In this document: piece by piece, positions 35,466 through 43,589 of the stretch | Position numbering within the stretch: position 1 is the stretch's first letter | Layout of the letters: every line of letters begins with the position of its first letter | Source of the DNA: an uncultured Lysobacteraceae bacterium | GTDB taxonomy: Bacteria; Pseudomonadota; Gammaproteobacteria; Xanthomonadales; Xanthomonadaceae | Length of the DNA stretch: 64,000 bases | NCBI GenBank assembly: GCA_937897645.1 | Contig: CALCNV010000031.1 | Coordinates: forward strand, 62,001-126,000 | Reading direction: 5' to 3' | Translations under genes and position numbers: made by a program | Notes under the pieces: generated by a model | What the model was told of the DNA's origin: nothing | Seen by the model: only the letters and a program-made list of their open reading frames with translations | Database searches by the model: none

Positions 35466-36047
35466 TCATCTTTCCAGGAAATTCTTCAACAACGCATGTC
35501 CGTGCTCGGTCAGGATCGACTCGGGATGGAACTGCACGCCTTCCACGGGGAACTCCTTGTGGCGCAGGCCCATGATCTCTTCGAAGGAGCCGTCTTCGTA
35601 CTCGGTCCAGGCGGTGACTTCGAGTGCATCCGGCAAGGTGCTGCGATCCACGACCAGCGAGTGGTAGCGCGTAGCCTCGTAGGCATCGGGCAGGTTGGCG
35701 AACACGCCCATGCCTTCATGGCGGATGCGCGAGGTCTTGCCATGCATGATGGTCTTGGCGCGGATCACGTCGCCGCCATAGACCTGGCCGATGCTCTGGT
35801 GGCCCAGGCACACGCCAAGGATGGGCGTGTGCTGGCCGAGCCGTTCGATCATCTCCAAGGTGATGCCGGCCTGGTCGGGCGTGCCGGGACCGGGGGAAAT
35901 GACGATGCGTTCCGGTGCGAGTGTTTCAATCTCGTCCACGGTCATCGCATCGTTGCGCACCACCTTGACCTCGGCCCCCAGCGATTGCAGGTACTGCACC
36001 AGGTTGTAGGTGAAGCTGTCGTAGTTGTCGAGCATTAGCAACATCAT
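35466..36047 (-). CDS. trpG: Anthranilate synthase glutaminase subunit
   Basis: 193 residues. The nucleophile Cys is in LGVCLGHQSIGQ, the oxyanion segment is ISPGPGTP, and the His/Glu of the triad lie in VQFHPESIL. It provides ammonia to TrpE. It begins directly after the stop codon of the SIMPL-domain gene and precedes trpD by 238 bases of repeats. Confidence 0.95.
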   Translation of the reverse strand: MMLLMLDNYDSFTYNLVQYLQSLGAEVKVVRNDAMTVDEIETLAPERIVISPGPGTPDQAGITLEMIERLGQHTPILGVCLGHQSIGQVYGGDVIRAKTIMHGKTSRIRHEGMGVFANLPDAYEATRYHSLVVDRSTLPDALEVTAWTEYEDGSFEEIMGLRHKEFPVEGVQFHPESILTEHGHALLKNFLER

Positions 36048-36824
36048 TCAATCCACTAAGAGAAATACGGTGTAGATCTTGTCCTGGAAAGTCACATAGC
36101 CGGTCTGCAATGAGGTTGCGGCATTTCCACTGATACGGCTACCGGTCACCTCTATCCTGTCCAGCGACCTGCCCCTACCAAAGCTGTCATTCCATTCGAA
36201 AGCCTGCGGCCAGGTTCCGGCACGTATGCCATAGTCGAACTGCGGAGCTACATCCGAAACACTGTATACGCCGCTGATTCGTGCGCCATAGGCTTTGGCG
36301 ATGATGTCAGCCTTTTCGCGCGAAGAAACAATAGTTTTTTCCCTGAGCGCGGCACGCAGCGCAGGTTCGTCGCTCAACTGGGTGCTGACTTCGGATATGG
36401 TCAATTCCCTGGAGGTCTTTATGCCAGCCAGAAACGATTCAAGTGCTTTCTGACTTGAGAACCGAGCAGTGAGGGTTCTTGCGACTTCGGTACCCACGAA
36501 TACCTGTTCCTGAGTCTTCTGATCGTAGCGCTCCTTGCTGTCGATGCTCAGCGAGGTGGCAACGATTTCATCGTCCGGGACACCCGCAGCTCGCAACTGA
36601 GTCAGAACCTGCTGCACGTTGGTTTCTACATTGCGGCGCGCGAGATCGGGATCCACGTTCACCGATTCGAAGTTGAGGGTGATCTTGAAACGGTCAGGAA
36701 TGGCACGCGCCTGCGCATCACCGTAGACCAGGATGTGGCGTGTTGGCGGCAAAGCGTTTACCTGCGCCGACACATCTGCAGTAGCAGAAAAGAGAAGCAC
36801 TAGTGCAATCGTTTTATAATTCAT
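36048..36824 (-). CDS. SIMPL (DUF541) domain periplasmic protein
   Basis: 258 residues with a signal peptide (cleavage near ADVSA) and the SIMPL fold: ILVYGDAQARAIPDRFKITL near the N-terminus, cited as ILVYGDAQARAIPD, and TLTARFSS in the middle. Family members such as E. coli YggE are periplasmic and linked to oxidative stress, but their activity is unknown. The gene lies between trpE and trpG and ends one base before trpG starts, so it is likely expressed with them. Nothing in the sequence ties it to tryptophan synthesis. Confidence 0.85.
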   Translation of the reverse strand: MNYKTIALVLLFSATADVSAQVNALPPTRHILVYGDAQARAIPDRFKITLNFESVNVDPDLARRNVETNVQQVLTQLRAAGVPDDEIVATSLSIDSKERYDQKTQEQVFVGTEVARTLTARFSSQKALESFLAGIKTSRELTISEVSTQLSDEPALRAALREKTIVSSREKADIIAKAYGARISGVYSVSDVAPQFDYGIRAGTWPQAFEWNDSFGRGRSLDRIEVTGSRISGNAATSLQTGYVTFQDKIYTVFLLVD

Positions 36825-36900
36825 CTCATCGTTCCTTAGTTATCAATCGAAGGGTTTTGAGTGGTAACTGCAGCCAGTCGTATCCAATAAAATATGTGGG

Positions 36901-36985
36901 TCGTCATTCCCGCGAAGGCGGGAACCCAGCGACTTTAGCTTCGCCCACCAAAGTCGCTGGATCCCCGCCTTCGCGGGGATGACGA
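36901..36985. repeat. REP-like inverted pair, CCCGCGAAGGCGGG family
   Basis: TCGTCATTCCCGCGAAGGCG starts at 36901 and the inverse CCGCCTTCGCGGGGATGACGA ends at 36985 (described by its ends). AAAGTCGCTGG and CCAGCGACTTTA form an inner pair. It lies between trpE and the SIMPL gene. Confidence 0.85.
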
Positions 36986-37082
36986 TCCGGAGGGACCACT
37001 CCTTGCTTGCACAGACAGCTATCACCCAACTTACCTAACGATTCATTCCACTCTTCGGGGTTGTCGCACCGTTGTGACCACC

Positions 37083-38585
37083 TCACAACCCCTTCGCCGC
37101 TTCCGCCACCGCGCGAAACAACGCCCTGCCCTTGTTCATCGTCTCGTCCCACTCTTTCTCCGGGTCCGAGTCGTACACGATGCCCGCGCCCGCCTGCACG
37201 TGCAGTTGCCCGTCCTTGATCACGGCGGTGCGGATGGCGATGGCCGTATCCGCGTCGCCGTGCCAGCCGATATAGCCGATGCTGCCGGCGTAGACGTTGC
37301 GCTTGATCGGTTCCAGTTCGCGGATCACTTCCAGCGCACGGATCTTCGGTGCGCCGCTGACCGTGCCGGCCGGGAACGTCGCCCGTAGCACGTCTGCATA
37401 GCTCAATCCCGGCAACAGCTTGCCGGTGACTTCGCTGACGATATGCATCACGTGGCTGTAGCGTTCGATCACGAACTGCTCGCCCACTTCCACCGTGCCC
37501 GCCTCGGACACGCGGCCCGCGTCGTTGCGGCCCAGGTCGATCAGCATCAGGTGCTCGGCGCGTTCTTTCGGATCGGCCAGTAACTCCACTTCGAGTGCGA
37601 GGTCTTCTTCATGCGTCCTGCCGCGCGGACGCGTGCCGGCGATGGGGCGCACGGTGACTTCGTTCTCGCCTTTATCGTTCTGCTCGAGGCGGACGAGGAT
37701 CTCAGGCGATGAACCCACCACCTGCACGTTGCCCACATCCAGGAAGTACATGTACGGCGAAGGATTCAACGCACGCAGCGCGCGGTACACGTCCACCGGA
37801 CGCGCGTTGAACGGCACGCTGAGCCGCTGTGACAGCACCACCTGGAAAATGTCGCCGGCGCGGATGTATTCCTTGGACCGTTCCACCGCGGCAATGAAGC
37901 CGTCGTGGGTGAAACCGGACACGAAGTGGCTTTCGTCCAGCACGTCGCGGGTGATGGGCGTGGGATAGGAACCGGGCTGGCGCAGCTTGTGGGTCAATGC
38001 GTCGAGGCGTGCGTGCGCGTGTTCCATCGCATTGTCCTCGCGCGGATCGGCATGCACGATCAAGTACAGCCGGCCCTTGAGGTTGTCGAACACCGCGAGT
38101 TCTTCCGACAGCATCAACAGGATGTCGGGCGTGTCCAGTTGATCGAGTTTGTCGTTGCCCGCCAGCCGCGGTTCGATGTAGCCGATGCATTCGAAGCCGA
38201 ACCAGCCGACGAGCCCGCCGGTGAATCCGGGCAAGCCTTCCAGCTTCGGCACGGAATGCGCGGCGCGCAGCGCTTCCACTTCAGCGAACGGATCGGCGAC
38301 GTCGCGGGATTCGACCAGTTCGCCATGGTCGCGGATTTCCATGTGCAGGCCATGGAAGGTGATCACGCGCTTGGCCGGGAGGCCGATGATGGAGTAGCGG
38401 CCGAAACGCTCGCCGCCTTCCACCGATTCCAGCAGGTAGGTGTGCGGGGCGTCGGCGAGTTTCAGGTAGACCGAGAGTGGCGTGTCCAGGTCGGACAGCA
38501 CTTCGCGCACCACGGGCACGCGGGTGTAGGGCGCGGACGCAGGGAGTTGCTCAGCGTGTTGCTGGAATGGGGTGTGCGGGGTCAA
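37083..38585 (-). CDS. trpE: Anthranilate synthase component I
   Basis: 500 residues, starting from a TTG at 38585 with GAAGGA eight to nine bases upstream. The N-terminal domain has YLLESVEGG, the LLES motif for tryptophan feedback inhibition. The chorismate domain has NPSPYMYFLD, PIAGTRPRGRT and FPAGTVSGAPKIRALEVI. It converts chorismate and ammonia to anthranilate, with TrpG. The upstream 110 bases contain a possible leader peptide with three Trp codons. Confidence 0.95.
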   Translation of the reverse strand: MTPHTPFQQHAEQLPASAPYTRVPVVREVLSDLDTPLSVYLKLADAPHTYLLESVEGGERFGRYSIIGLPAKRVITFHGLHMEIRDHGELVESRDVADPFAEVEALRAAHSVPKLEGLPGFTGGLVGWFGFECIGYIEPRLAGNDKLDQLDTPDILLMLSEELAVFDNLKGRLYLIVHADPREDNAMEHAHARLDALTHKLRQPGSYPTPITRDVLDESHFVSGFTHDGFIAAVERSKEYIRAGDIFQVVLSQRLSVPFNARPVDVYRALRALNPSPYMYFLDVGNVQVVGSSPEILVRLEQNDKGENEVTVRPIAGTRPRGRTHEEDLALEVELLADPKERAEHLMLIDLGRNDAGRVSEAGTVEVGEQFVIERYSHVMHIVSEVTGKLLPGLSYADVLRATFPAGTVSGAPKIRALEVIRELEPIKRNVYAGSIGYIGWHGDADTAIAIRTAVIKDGQLHVQAGAGIVYDSDPEKEWDETMNKGRALFRAVAEAAKGL

Positions 38586-38691
38586 AACGGGTTTCCTTCC
38601 GATGCGCAGGGGTCAGGCGGACGACGGCGACAGGCCACCATCGCCAGCGGCGAGCGGAAGGAAGGGCGCGGGAGTGCGTCTGCGTGATCAC
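38551..38691 (-). promoter_or_regulatory. Possible trp leader peptide upstream of trpE
   Basis: A frame from a GTG at 38691 reads ITQTHSRALPSARRWRWWPV, with Trp codons at 38646-38644, 38640-38638 and 38637-38635. GGCGA/TCGCC can pair around the Trp codons. The frame continues past the trpE start and ends about 35 bases inside it. No SD precedes the GTG and no T-run terminator is seen, so this is a candidate only. Confidence 0.4.
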
Positions 38692-38774
38692 GGGGCTACT
38701 TTAACCCGAGCTGGCGTCGAATTGCCCGCCCTGCAGATCAGGGCTTGCCCGGATGCTCCGGGGCCATCGCCTTG

Positions 38775-38880
38775 TGTAGCGCCGAGCTTGCTCGGCTGCT
38801 CCGGGGCCATCGCCTTTTGTAGAGTCGAGCTTGCTCGGCTCTACAAAGAGCAAGTGCGCCCGAGCACGCTCGGCTCTACG
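38775..38880. repeat. REP-like cluster, GTAGAGCCGAGCTTGCTCGG family
   Basis: Three to four units: TGTAGCGCCGAGCTTGC at 38775, a complete palindrome TGTAGAGTCGAGC...CTCTACA at 38818-38845, and an inverted unit ending CTCGGCTCTACGG at 38880. It fills the gap between trpE and the lipid kinase gene. Confidence 0.85.
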
Positions 38881-39829
38881 GAGCCGTGATGCCTCGCTGG
38901 TCGGCCATGAGGGCGCAATCCGCCGGCAGGTGCATGCGCACCCTGCCCGGCACGCAGTCGATGCGGAAATGGCGGGACTCCACCGGCTCGCCGTCCAGGT
39001 TGAGGGTCAGCGGTTCGGGGCAGTCAATCGCCACCCACGGCAACTGCGCGCGCACGGCGACCCGTTCCAGTGCCGCGCCCTTGCCACTGGTGACCAGCGT
39101 GCCGAGGGTCGTGGCGACCTCGCCGGACAGCTCGGGCACTACGGTCACGTCCAGCAAACCGTCGTCGAGCACAGCATCGGGGCACAGCGCCTGCCCGCCG
39201 CCGGCCTGGCGGCCGTTGCCGATGCCCAGCGCGATCAGGTCGCCCCGCCAATCAAAATCGGGGCCATGCAGGCGTGCGGGGATGGGTTCGATCTTGCCCA
39301 GTTTGGCGATGCCGGTGATCAGGTAGGCCAGGCCACCGAGCATCTTCTTCAAGCCGTCGTCGGTTTCCACGGTGACCTGGGTGCCGAAGCCGCCGCTGGC
39401 CAGGTTGGCGGCCCAATGCACTTCGCCATCCTGGGTGTCGAGCTTGATCAGGTCGATGGCGACGGCAGGCGTGGCGGCGATCAACTCCAGCGCGGGCAAG
39501 GCATCCAGCGGCACACCCGCCGCGTTAGCGAAATCGTTGGCCGTGCCGAGTGGCACCAGGCCCAGCGCAGGCAGGTCGTCGGCCGGCTCATCGCGATGGG
39601 CCAGGGTCGCGGCGACTTCGCTCAGGGTGCCGTCACCGCCTGCGGCGATGATGGTGTCGGCGCCGTCGGCGATGGCTTCGGAGACGTAGCGCTCGGCATC
39701 GCCCGCTTCCCAGGTCACGCGCACGTCTAGGGCGATGCCACGTTCGCGCATCGTCGCCACCGCTTCGCGCAAGGCCTCGTCGCCCGCGGATTTTCCGTTG
39801 AGGATCAGGCGCCAGCGGTGGTTGGTCAT
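38876..39829 (-). CDS. yegS: YegS/DagK-family lipid kinase
   Basis: 317 residues from the ATG at 39829, which has GAAGGA upstream. The ATP-binding GGDGTLSEVA is followed by LGTANDFAN, and NLASGGFGTQVT and a DGLLDVT-like segment (DDGLLDVTVV) mark the diacylglycerol-kinase catalytic fold. It phosphorylates a membrane lipid, probably phosphatidylglycerol or diacylglycerol, at the inner membrane. Substrate is uncertain. Confidence 0.88.
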   Translation of the reverse strand: MTNHRWRLILNGKSAGDEALREAVATMRERGIALDVRVTWEAGDAERYVSEAIADGADTIIAAGGDGTLSEVAATLAHRDEPADDLPALGLVPLGTANDFANAAGVPLDALPALELIAATPAVAIDLIKLDTQDGEVHWAANLASGGFGTQVTVETDDGLKKMLGGLAYLITGIAKLGKIEPIPARLHGPDFDWRGDLIALGIGNGRQAGGGQALCPDAVLDDGLLDVTVVPELSGEVATTLGTLVTSGKGAALERVAVRAQLPWVAIDCPEPLTLNLDGEPVESRHFRIDCVPGRVRMHLPADCALMADQRGITAP

Positions 39830-39871
39830 CGGGGGTTCCTTCGAGAAGGGCCCGAGCATAACGGCAAGTCC

Positions 39872-39956
39872 GTAGGAGCGACGTGAGTCGCGACCGAAAC
39901 ATCCGACAAGCCGGCGAGAACCGCAAGCATGCCTTCGCGACTTACGTCGCTCCTAC
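39872..39956. repeat. REP-like inverted pair, TAGGAGCGACGTGAGTCGCGA family
   Basis: GTAGGAGCGACGTGAGTCGC at 39872 and TTACGTCGCTCCTAC ending at 39956 form an inverted pair upstream of the lipid kinase gene. Confidence 0.8.
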
Positions 39957-40080
39957 ACGATGACCCCCACCGTCATCCGGACGTAACACCCGATGCCTAA
40001 CGTGGAAGGCCATAGCAGGGACGACTGGCGGAGGCAGGATAAGCCTCCAATATTCCGGGAACGGCACCAAGCGGTTCCCC

Positions 40081-40155
40081 GGTAGGAGCGCCCCATGGGC
40101 GCGAGCGCTTACGCGTCGCCGATCGAAAAGCTCGCGCCCATGGGGCGCTCCTACC
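40081..40155. repeat. REP-like inverted pair, GTAGGAGCGCCCCATG family
   Basis: GGTAGGAGCGCCCCATGGGC and its inverse ending GGGCGCTCCTACC form a pair with CGCGAGC/GCTCGCG inner arms. It lies just past the rpe stop. Confidence 0.85.
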
Positions 40156-40168
40156 ACGGCGAGGCGTT

Positions 40169-40855
40169 CTACCCCTTCGCGGCGACGGCGGCACGCATGC
40201 GCGCGATGACTTCCGCGTATCCATCCTTGTTGGAGCCAGGCGCATTGAAGATGGCCGAGCCGGCGACGAAGGTATCGGCACCTGCCGCCGCGATTTCACC
40301 GATGTTGTCGGCCTTCACGCCGCCGTCGATTTCAAGACGGATAGGCTTGCCGGTCGCATCGATCTTGCTGCGCACGGCGCGCAGCTTGTCCAGCGTCGAA
40401 GGAATGAAGGCCTGGCCACCGAAGCCAGGGTTCACCGACATCAGCAGCACCATGTCGAGGTCGTGCAGGACCCAGTCCAGCACGTCGATGGGCGTGGCCG
40501 GGTTCAACACCAACCCGGCCTTGCAACCATGCGACCTGATCAGCTGGATGGTGCGGTGGACGTGGCTGCTGGCTTCGGGATGAAAACTGATCAGGCTGGC
40601 GCCCGCTTCGGCGAAGTCCGGCACGATGCGGTCCACCGGCTGCACCATCAGGTGCACGTCGATGGGCGCGGTGACGCCGTGCTTGCGCAGCGCGCTGCAC
40701 ACCAGCGGGCCGATGGTCAGGTTGGGCACGTAATGGTTGTCCATCACGTCGAAGTGCACCCAGTCGGCGCCAGCGGCGAGCACGTTGTCCACTTCCTCGC
40801 CCAGGCGGGCGAAGTCGGCGGAAAGGATGGACGGGGCGATGATGCAGTTGGACAT
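40169..40855 (-). CDS. rpe: Ribulose-phosphate 3-epimerase
   Basis: 228 residues. APSILSADFARLGEEV at the N-terminus, HFDVMDNHYVPN with a catalytic Asp, and MSVNPGFGGQAFIP and EIDGGVKADNI are family signatures. It interconverts ribulose 5-phosphate and xylulose 5-phosphate in the pentose phosphate pathway. The 5' untranslated region contains a TGTGGGAGGGGC repeat pair. Confidence 0.95.
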   Translation of the reverse strand: MSNCIIAPSILSADFARLGEEVDNVLAAGADWVHFDVMDNHYVPNLTIGPLVCSALRKHGVTAPIDVHLMVQPVDRIVPDFAEAGASLISFHPEASSHVHRTIQLIRSHGCKAGLVLNPATPIDVLDWVLHDLDMVLLMSVNPGFGGQAFIPSTLDKLRAVRSKIDATGKPIRLEIDGGVKADNIGEIAAAGADTFVAGSAIFNAPGSNKDGYAEVIARMRAAVAAKG

Positions 40856-40866
40856 GGTGTTTCCGA

Positions 40867-40932
40867 TGTGGGAGGGGCTTCAGCCCCGACATGACCCGTG
40901 GAGAAAGCGTCGCGGCTGAAGCCGCTCCCACA
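40867..40932. repeat. REP-like inverted pair, TGTGGGAGGGGCTTCAGCCCC family
   Basis: TGTGGGAGGGGCTTCAGCC at 40867 is mirrored by GGCTGAAGCCGCTCCCACA ending at 40932. It lies 12 bases upstream of the rpe start codon. Copies of the same family are read in frame in the E1 beta and E2 genes. Confidence 0.85.
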
Positions 40933-40950
40933 AGTGCGATCCTTGGACGA

Positions 40951-41286
40951 TTATCTACGCTTGCGCAACGTCTTGATGCGGTCGTAGGCGGCGTTGATCT
41001 CGCCGGCCTTCTTTTCGGCCTGCAGGCGCAGGTCTTCCGCCGCGCCGGCCATCTTGTCGGGGTGGTACTGGGAAATGAGGCGGCGGTAGGCCTGGTCGAC
41101 TTCCGCGTCGCTGGCCTCGCTGGTGAGGTTGAACACGCGATACGGGTTGTCGCGGCTCAGCTTGAACCAGTCCTGGTCGAAGGCGTGGCCGAGGATCAGG
41201 CCGATCAGCGCGCCGAACACCGGATTCGGGCGGAACAGCAGCGCACCGGCGATCAGGCCCAGCAGTTTTCCATACCAGCGGTTCAT
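40951..41286 (-). CDS. Membrane-anchored J-domain protein
   Basis: 111 residues from the ATG at 41286. An N-terminal hydrophobic segment (LLGLIAGALLF...GALIGLILGHAFD) resembles the start of DjlA. A J domain follows with YRVFNLTSEASDAEVDQAYRR and the HPD triad in QYHPDK. It would stimulate DnaK at the membrane. The TerB domain of full DjlA is absent. It lies between rpe and the divergent purC. Confidence 0.85.
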   Translation of the reverse strand: MNRWYGKLLGLIAGALLFRPNPVFGALIGLILGHAFDQDWFKLSRDNPYRVFNLTSEASDAEVDQAYRRLISQYHPDKMAGAAEDLRLQAEKKAGEINAAYDRIKTLRKRR

Positions 41287-41384
41287 GGGTCGCGCATCCC
41301 CTGGGAAGCATTGGCCTTCTGTGGCCACCATTTTACGGCACGACAACGCTTGCGCGCCGTAAACTGTGCGGCCCAGGAGGTTCC

Positions 41385-42323
41385 ATGCCCAATCCCGTGT
41401 CGCGACCCTACCTTCTCCAATCCGACCTGCCCGGCCTGCCGCTGCGCCACCGTGGCAAGGTGCGTGACGTATTCGACCTGCCGCGCGAACGCCTGCCCGC
41501 CGATGCACCACCGGGTGACTACCTGCTGATGGTGGCCACTGATCGCCTGAGTGCGTTCGACGTGGTACTGCCGGATCCGATTCCGGGCAAGGGCGAGATG
41601 CTTTGCCAGATCTCCAATTTCTGGTTCGAGAAAACCGCGCACCTGCTGCCCAACCATTTGACCGGGATCGACGTGGCTTCGGTCCTGCCCGACGGCGTCG
41701 ATCCCGCGCTCTACGCCAAACGCAGCGTGGTCACCAAGCGCTTGAAGCCGGTGCCGGTGGAAGCCATCGCGCGCGGTTATCTGATCGGCAGTGGCTGGAA
41801 GGATTACCAGCGCACCGGCGCGGTCAGCGGCATCGCCCTGCCCGATGGCCTGCGCCAGGCGGAAAAATTGCCGGAGCCGATCTTCACGCCGTCGACCAAG
41901 GCCGCCGTCGGCGACCACGACGAGAACATCGATTTCGACACCATGGTCAAGGCCGTGGGCCCGGAGCTGGCCGAACGCGTGCGTGATGCAACGCTGCGTA
42001 TCTATTCCTTCGCTGCCGACTACGCGGCGCAGCGCGGCATCCTGCTGGCCGACACCAAGTTCGAATTCGGCACCGACGCCGACGGCCGCCTGTACGTGAT
42101 GGATGAAATGCTGACGCCGGATTCGTCGCGCTACTGGCCTGCGGACGAATACGAAGTGGGCACCAGCCCACCCAGCTACGACAAGCAGTTCGTGCGTGAT
42201 TACCTGGAGACGCTGGACTGGGGCAAGACCGCACCTGGACCAACGCTGCCTGCCGAAGTGATCGAGCGCACGCGTGCGAAGTACGCGGAAGCCTTGGACA
42301 AGCTGGCCGGCATCGTGGTGTAG
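41385..42323 (+). CDS. purC: Phosphoribosylaminoimidazole-succinocarboxamide synthase
   Basis: 312 residues. LRHRGKVRDVFDLP is the nucleotide-binding start, and EAIARGYLIGSGWKDYQRTG and LADTKFEFGTD, cited separately, are the SAICAR synthetase signatures. It joins CAIR and aspartate in purine synthesis. Its TAG stop codon is the first TAG of a GTAGCGTGCGCC repeat unit at 42320. Confidence 0.96.
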   Translation: MPNPVSRPYLLQSDLPGLPLRHRGKVRDVFDLPRERLPADAPPGDYLLMVATDRLSAFDVVLPDPIPGKGEMLCQISNFWFEKTAHLLPNHLTGIDVASVLPDGVDPALYAKRSVVTKRLKPVPVEAIARGYLIGSGWKDYQRTGAVSGIALPDGLRQAEKLPEPIFTPSTKAAVGDHDENIDFDTMVKAVGPELAERVRDATLRIYSFAADYAAQRGILLADTKFEFGTDADGRLYVMDEMLTPDSSRYWPADEYEVGTSPPSYDKQFVRDYLETLDWGKTAPGPTLPAEVIERTRAKYAEALDKLAGIVV

Positions 42324-42340
42324 CGTGCGCCGTGCGCACG
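42320..42340. repeat. GTAGCGTGCGC repeat unit at the purC stop
   Basis: A unit starting GTAGCGTGCGCCGTGCGCAC. Its TAG forms the purC stop codon. Relatives: 42916-42942, 43531-43589 and 51026-51047. Confidence 0.75.
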
Positions 42341-42370
42341 TGTTTCGCGAGATTCCGGATAGGTGCTAGC

Positions 42371-42486
42371 CGTCAGCGCCCCGCGCAGGCGGGGACCCAG
42401 TGCCTTTGCTTGTATCGCGCGGTTTCTGGATGGATCAATGGTGCCCCACGAAAGTCGCTGGGTCCCCGCCTACGCGGGGATGACGA
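42371..42486. repeat. REP-like inverted pair, CCCGCGAAGGCGGG family
   Basis: CGTCAGCGCCCCGCGCAGGC near 42371 and the inverse CCCCGCCTACGCGGGGATGACG ending at 42485 (given by its ends) form a pair between purC and the EmrE-like gene. Confidence 0.75.
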
Positions 42487-42578
42487 TTCTATATATTTCG
42501 CTGACGCTTCAAGTTCGCGAACGCTCTTCGCATAGCTCGGAGCACGCCTACGCTACCGCATCATCCAGGAGACACACC

Positions 42579-42914
42579 ATGCATGTCGGCTACGTATACC
42601 TGGCCATCGCCATCGTGGCCGAAGTCATCGCCACCAGCGCGCTGAAGGCCTCTGACGGATTCACCAAGGCCGGACCGAGCGTGGTCGTTGCACTGGGTTA
42701 TGGCGTGGCCTTCTATTTCCTGTCACTGGTGTTGAAAACCGTACCGGTTGGCGTGGCCTATGCGATCTGGTCCGGTGCCGGCATCGTGCTGATCGCCGGG
42801 ATTGGCTGGCTGGTGCTGAAACAACCGCTGGACGCACCGGCCTTGCTCGGCATCAGCCTGATCGTGGCGGGCGTGGCGGTGATCCAGTTGTTCTCCAAGT
42901 CCACGGTCCATTAG
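42579..42914 (+). CDS. SMR-family multidrug exporter (EmrE/Qac subtype)
   Basis: 111 residues with four helices. The proton/drug-binding Glu is in AIVAEVIATSALK, and AYAIWSGAGIVLI is typical of the EmrE (Qac) subtype rather than Gdx. It exports lipophilic cations with proton antiport. A CAGGAG site precedes the ATG at 42579; earlier frames are not supported. Unlike gdx it has no ACGR hairpins upstream. Confidence 0.88.
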   Translation: MHVGYVYLAIAIVAEVIATSALKASDGFTKAGPSVVVALGYGVAFYFLSLVLKTVPVGVAYAIWSGAGIVLIAGIGWLVLKQPLDAPALLGISLIVAGVAVIQLFSKSTVH

Positions 42915-42915
42915 A

Positions 42916-42942
42916 GGTAGCGCGCACCATGCGCACGCTACC
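42916..42942. repeat. GGTAGCGCGC palindromic repeat unit
   Basis: A 27-base unit starting GGTAGCGCGCACC and ending TGCGCACGCTACC, two bases after the stop of the EmrE-like gene. Confidence 0.75.
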
Positions 42943-43011
42943 TGACCCGGAAACCATGGGCCTGATCGGCTATGCTCCATACCTCGGCGCACGGGCCCTC
43001 GGGAGGGACGC

Positions 43012-43491
43012 ATGAACGCAACTACGGAACGCCCTATTGATCGCTGGTTCGCCAGCTATTCCGGCGATCACCAGAACGAAACCAACCAGTTGATCCACGT
43101 GTTCGCGGTGCCCGCCATCCTGTGGTCGGTCGTGGCCCTGCTGTGGTGCATCCCGATCTTCGGCACCCTGTTCAAGAGCGGCATCTGGGCGGCGCTGGCC
43201 ATGTTCGCCACGTGGATGTTCTACAACCGCCTGTCGCGCCCGATCGGCTACGGCATGCTGGCCGTGTTCTTCACCATGGGTTGCCTGTGCCGGCTGATCC
43301 AACAGACCTTCGGCTTGCAGGTGCTGCTGTATTCGGCCATCACCGTGTTCGTAGTCGCCTGGATCGCGCAGTTCATCGGCCACAAGATCGAGGGCAAGAA
43401 GCCGAGCTTCTTCACCGACCTCGTCTACCTGTTGATCGGCCCGATCTGGGTACTGTCGAAGTTCTATCGCCACATGGGCTGGAAATACTGA
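43012..43491 (+). CDS. Mpo1-like (DUF962) membrane protein
   Basis: 159 residues with about four membrane helices. The family motif starts near the N-terminus with HQNETNQLIHVFAVP, and a second His segment is FIGHKIEGKKPSFF. Yeast Mpo1, of the same family, is a dioxygenase in 2-hydroxy fatty acid alpha-oxidation; the bacterial role is unproven. It stands alone between repeats. Confidence 0.85.
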   Translation: MNATTERPIDRWFASYSGDHQNETNQLIHVFAVPAILWSVVALLWCIPIFGTLFKSGIWAALAMFATWMFYNRLSRPIGYGMLAVFFTMGCLCRLIQQTFGLQVLLYSAITVFVVAWIAQFIGHKIEGKKPSFFTDLVYLLIGPIWVLSKFYRHMGWKY

Positions 43492-43530
43492 ACTAGCGTG
43501 CGGCGTGCGCGTCGTTTCGCGAAGTGTCGA

Positions 43531-43589
43531 GGTAGCGTGCGCCATGCGCACGAATCCGTGGACCTGTCGTGCGCATGGCGCACGCTACC
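43531..43589. repeat. REP-like inverted pair, GTAGCGTGCGCCATGCGCAC family
   Basis: GGTAGCGTGCGCCATGCGCA at 43531 and its inverse ending CGCACGCTACC at 43589 form a pair. The inverse arm contains the TAG stop codon of the minus-strand epimerase gene. Confidence 0.85.

Noticed and set aside
42487..42578. Guanidine riboswitch upstream of the second SMR gene
   Set aside because: No ACGR hairpins are present, and the protein is of the EmrE/Qac subtype, which does not export guanidinium as its main substrate.
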